Shown here: positions 60,316-64,000 of the stretch, one piece after another
How positions within the stretch are numbered: position 1 is the first letter of the stretch
Layout of the letters: each line of letters starts with the position of its first letter
NCBI GenBank assembly: GCA_016192075.1
Contig: JACPUU010000018.1
Location: forward strand, 124,001 to 188,000
Reading direction: 5' to 3'
Source of the DNA: Bacteroidota bacterium
GTDB lineage: Bacteria > Bacteroidota > Bacteroidia > Flavobacteriales_D > Crocinitomicaceae
DNA: 64,000 bases
Notes under the pieces: generated by a model
Databases searched by the model: none
The model's input: the letters and a program-made list of their open reading frames with translations, nothing else
What the model was told of the DNA's origin: nothing
Made by a program: the position numbers and the translations under genes

Positions 60316-62292
60316 ATGTCAGATCACAAACGCCCGTTAACAGACTGGTTACCCATTACCAAAAAAGAGCTCGAGTACCATGGCTGGGACGAGCTGGACG
60401 TGATTATTGTATCGGGTGATGCGTATGTCGATCACCCTTCTTTTGGCACCGCCGTTATTGGCCGCATTATTGAGAGTGAGGGTTTTCGGGTAGGCATTAT
60501 TCCGCAGCCGCAATGGCAGGATGATTTGCGTGATTTTAAAAAATTTGGCAAACCTAAGTACTTTTTTGGGGTAACTGCGGGCTGCATGGATTCCATGGTA
60601 AATCATTACACTGCCGGAAAACGAAAACGCTCTACCGATTCGTATACCCCCGGCGGCGCATCTGGTTTCAGACCCGATTATGCAACCACTGTATACAGCA
60701 AAATTCTAAAACAAATTTACCCCGATGTGCCGGTAGTTATTGGCGGAATTGAAGCATCACTGAGGCGCGTAACGCATTACGATTATTGGTCGGATAAACT
60801 TTTTCCAACCATTTTAGAAGACAGCGGTGCTGACCTTTTGGTGTACGGTATGGGCGAACAGCCGCTGCGTGAGTTGCTTCAGTTATTAAAAAAGGGCGTT
60901 CCGTTTTCATCCATCAAAACCATTCCGCAAACGTCTGTTCTGATTCACAAAGATGAAATACTGCCCAAAAATAAAAACTGGGAAGATGTAGAACTGCATT
61001 CACACGAGGTTTGTTTAACCGACAAAATCAAATACGCTTCTAATTTCAAAACGGTAGAGGTAGAATCAAATAAACTTGCCGCACGGCGCATTCTGCAAAA
61101 AGTGGGTGATAAAATTGCCGTTATCAATCCGCCGTTTTACACCATGACCGAGGCTGAAATTGACCGGTCATTTGACTTGCCCTATACACGTTTACCGCAT
61201 CCCAAATATGAAAAACGCGGTGCCATTCCGGCGTATGAAATGATCAAGTTTTCAATTAACATGCACCGCGGCTGTTTCGGCGGCTGCAGCTTTTGCACCA
61301 TTTCAGCCCACCAGGGAAAATTTATTGCCTCACGCAGTGAAAAATCTATTTTGAAAGAAGTAGAGGCGGTGGTAAATCATCCGGAATTTAAAGGTTATAT
61401 CTCTGACCTTGGCGGACCATCAGCCAACATGTATAAAATGAAAGGCATTGATGAGGCCATTTGCGAGCGCTGTGTCAGCCCGTCATGCATTCACCCGGTA
61501 GTTTGTTCAAACCTGGACACCAATCATAAACCACTGCTCGAAATTTATAAAAAAGTAGATGCACACCCAAAAGTAAAAAAGGCATTTGTCGGGTCCGGAA
61601 TCCGTTACGATCTGCTGGTGAAAGACTACAACAAAAATCTGGATGAAAAAGTAGCTGAAGAATACATTACGCAGCTTGTTACACGCCACGTTTCAGGCCG
61701 GTTGAAAGTAGCGCCCGAACATACCGCAGACAATACCCTGCGCATTATGCGCAAACCACCGTTCCGCTATTTTCATAAGTTCAAGGACGTGTATGACCGT
61801 ATCCAGAAAAAGAATGGCTTAAATCAGCCGTTGATTCCTTACTTTATTTCTTCTCACCCGGGTTGTGAAGAGGCTGATATGGCTGACCTGGCTGCTGAAA
61901 CCAAAGAGATGGGTTTTAAACTGGAACAGGTGCAGGATTTTACACCAACACCCATGACCGTTGCTACTGAAATTTATTACACGGGTGTTCATCCATACAC
62001 ACTCAAACCAACGTTTGTTCCCAAATCAAAAAAAGAAAAAGAAGATCAGCACCGGTTCTTTTTCTGGTATAAAAATGAGAACAAGGGCTGGATCAAAGAC
62101 AAATTAAAATCTGCCGGAAAACCTGAACTTGCTGAACGTTTGCTGGGGAAAGAATTGCGCTTTGAATCTGATAAAAAATCATACGGTTCAAAACAGCAGG
62201 AGCAACGGCAAGGACAACAGAAATTACAACAGCGCGATAAAAAAGAAGTTCCTAAATGGCTGGCCGAAAAGCGGCGCGACCGGAGAAAATAA
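60316..62292 (+). CDS. YgiQ family (UPF0313) radical SAM protein
   Basis: NMHRGCFGGCSFCTISAHQGKFI radical SAM CxxxCxxC; KVAPEHT; start at MSDHKRP. Confidence 0.95.
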   Translation: MSDHKRPLTDWLPITKKELEYHGWDELDVIIVSGDAYVDHPSFGTAVIGRIIESEGFRVGIIPQPQWQDDLRDFKKFGKPKYFFGVTAGCMDSMVNHYTAGKRKRSTDSYTPGGASGFRPDYATTVYSKILKQIYPDVPVVIGGIEASLRRVTHYDYWSDKLFPTILEDSGADLLVYGMGEQPLRELLQLLKKGVPFSSIKTIPQTSVLIHKDEILPKNKNWEDVELHSHEVCLTDKIKYASNFKTVEVESNKLAARRILQKVGDKIAVINPPFYTMTEAEIDRSFDLPYTRLPHPKYEKRGAIPAYEMIKFSINMHRGCFGGCSFCTISAHQGKFIASRSEKSILKEVEAVVNHPEFKGYISDLGGPSANMYKMKGIDEAICERCVSPSCIHPVVCSNLDTNHKPLLEIYKKVDAHPKVKKAFVGSGIRYDLLVKDYNKNLDEKVAEEYITQLVTRHVSGRLKVAPEHTADNTLRIMRKPPFRYFHKFKDVYDRIQKKNGLNQPLIPYFISSHPGCEEADMADLAAETKEMGFKLEQVQDFTPTPMTVATEIYYTGVHPYTLKPTFVPKSKKEKEDQHRFFFWYKNENKGWIKDKLKSAGKPELAERLLGKELRFESDKKSYGSKQQEQRQGQQKLQQRDKKEVPKWLAEKRRDRRK

Positions 62293-62324
62293 CCCTGCTG
62301 ATTCAAAAAAAAATTAATGCTATC

Positions 62325-63287
62325 ATGAAATTCATTTTTATCTGTGTATTGGTATTACAGCCAATTTTAAGTAGTTCGCAGGCAGATTTTGAAAAACAAA
62401 TTTCCGGCAGTCTGGATTCTTCCTTGCATTTACACGCAATCTCATGGGATGATACGCACAACGAGTTTATGATTTTTGCCAGTTCACTTTTTAAAAAGAC
62501 CCAAAGCGTAACCGGCTTTTTATCTGCGCTGCAGGAAAAACCAGAGAAGGTTTATAAAAACAAAATTGGCCCGTCTGAATATCCCAAACTTAATGCGCTT
62601 TCAGCGGCTTCTCCAAAAATTATGGCTGCCTTGCAAACCACACTATTTCAGTTTGCGCTTCATGATAAAAATTATGCCGATTACTGTGAAATGAGTCCCA
62701 TTGCAGAGTTCTACTGGTTACTTTATGAGTACAGCCAAAGCTTTAACGGTTCTCATGGTGTTTTGGGAGTTACTCAAAAAATAAAGACCATCACCAATGA
62801 TATGACTGATGCCGTGCTGCGCGATAAACTTGCCGTTCTTCTGCTAATCAGACATCTTGTTGAAAAAGGTGAGACTATTTACAAAGACCCTGTTGAGCTC
62901 GAACGAAATGCTATTGAAGTTGTTCCGTGTAACTTTAAACCGGCTATGGATTCTTCTGCCACAAAATCTGCCAGCACTATTTCTCTTGAGGAAGTTGAGC
63001 CTTGTTTTTTTGGTGGTGAAAAAGCACTGATTCGGTTCATTCAAATGACAATAGAATACCCGGCAGAGTCACGTGAAAAAGAAGAACAGGGATTCGTCTA
63101 CGTAAGTTTTACCGTGAATGAAGATGGCACCGTTAGCGACATTTGTATTGAACAATCATCCTACGAATTATTATCCAAAGAGGCCATTCGCGTTATTCAG
63201 CACATGCCAACCTGGTTACCTGCCAAACAAAACGGAAAACCCGTGCGTGTGCGTTATTCTTTCCCAATCAGATTCAGCCTGGCCTAG
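62325..63287 (+). CDS. Secreted protein with TonB C-terminal-like domain
   Basis: Signal peptide; GFVYVSFTVNEDGTVSDICIEQSSYELLSKEAIRVIQHMPTWLPAKQNGKPVRVRYSFPIRF. Confidence 0.8.
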   Translation: MKFIFICVLVLQPILSSSQADFEKQISGSLDSSLHLHAISWDDTHNEFMIFASSLFKKTQSVTGFLSALQEKPEKVYKNKIGPSEYPKLNALSAASPKIMAALQTTLFQFALHDKNYADYCEMSPIAEFYWLLYEYSQSFNGSHGVLGVTQKIKTITNDMTDAVLRDKLAVLLLIRHLVEKGETIYKDPVELERNAIEVVPCNFKPAMDSSATKSASTISLEEVEPCFFGGEKALIRFIQMTIEYPAESREKEEQGFVYVSFTVNEDGTVSDICIEQSSYELLSKEAIRVIQHMPTWLPAKQNGKPVRVRYSFPIRFSLA

Positions 63288-63480
63288 CAAATCTGCGATC
63301 TCAATTCTATTTCGATTTAGATTAAGCCCCCCATCCCTTTATCAGGGATAAAGCAACTTGTAACATGTTATAAAACCCATGAAACCCAACGCTCTTGTGT
63401 AATTTTTCGTCATCTGTTTAAGCGCCCTCAAAAAATCCGAACTTTAAGTTCGCCTCTTGTTTTACCCGCGGCATTGTTTT

Positions 63481-64000
63481 ATGCAACGATTTTCGATTTT
63501 ATTTTTCCTTGCAAGTATTCCTATCCATCAGGGTTTGGGACAGATTGTCTATTTTGAAGATTTTGGAACCGGATGTACAACCGGTACGCTGGCGACTACT
63601 TTTGGATGGGTTCTCACCAGTACCGGTACCAACGAGATTACGGCCAATACCTGGTACGTCAGTGCTGACGAGAATGGTGTGGGCTCAGGCAATTGCGGCA
63701 TAGGCTGCGGAGGCGCCAACAGCAGAACTTTACATGTGGGTGCCCATTTGGATGCCGGTGGTGATTTGGGTGCCGCTTACTTTGAATCCAGCGCATTTTT
63801 CTGTGCCTTTTTAGGTTTATGCTCAGCAACCGATAAACGCATTCAGTCACCCACTATTAACTGCACCGGTATTTCAACCATTACCCTTTCATTTGACTAC
63901 ATTGAAAACGGTGAAGGGACTGCCGATAATGCAACCGTTTGGTATTCGGCCGACAACGGCACAACATGGATTCAGATTGATGATCCGCCAAAAACAAGTT
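63481..64000 (+). CDS. Secreted protein, 3' end beyond window (absent from ORF track)
   Basis: ATG at 63481 open to window end: MQRFSILFFLASIPIHQGLGQIVYFEDFGTGCTTGTLATTFGWVLTSTGTNEITANTWYVSADENGVG...SFDYIENGEGTADNATVWYSADNGTTWIQIDDPPKTS. Confidence 0.85.
   Translation, partial: MQRFSILFFLASIPIHQGLGQIVYFEDFGTGCTTGTLATTFGWVLTSTGTNEITANTWYVSADENGVGSGNCGIGCGGANSRTLHVGAHLDAGGDLGAAYFESSAFFCAFLGLCSATDKRIQSPTINCTGISTITLSFDYIENGEGTADNATVWYSADNGTTWIQIDDPPKTS

Overview
64 kb of a Bacteroidota (Flavobacteriales-like) chromosome, judged from T9SS C-terminal domains, SprB repeats, TAnnTTTG-type -7 boxes and typical gene neighbourhoods (acpP-fabF-rnc, glmS-DUF4270-GT5-panC). About 43 credible CDS, mostly housekeeping or secreted. 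I saw no rRNA, tRNA, CRISPR array, intact transposase or recognisable defence system. Points of most interest: (i) a ~65 bp element shared with no gaps, containing a 12-bp palindrome whose centre varies symmetrically, upstream of two SprB-repeat genes (24747-24814 and 54072-54137); (ii) a MITE-like non-coding element present twice in inverted orientation (728-911 and ~6150-6582), with a nested insertion in the second copy; (iii) a ~2870-aa T9SS adhesin with ~25 SprB repeats, an embedded P-domain, and a foreign domain spliced into one repeat; (iv) a XylR_N/V4R-HisKA_2 hybrid sensor kinase; (v) an iodotyrosine-deiodinase-like flavoprotein retaining the substrate-chelating E/Y/K triad; (vi) a CTP-synthase-like amidotransferase with a displaced nucleophile Cys; (vii) a GT5 N-domain-only 'starch synthase' in a conserved pan/glm cluster. 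All family assignments are by eye from protein motifs; no searches were run.
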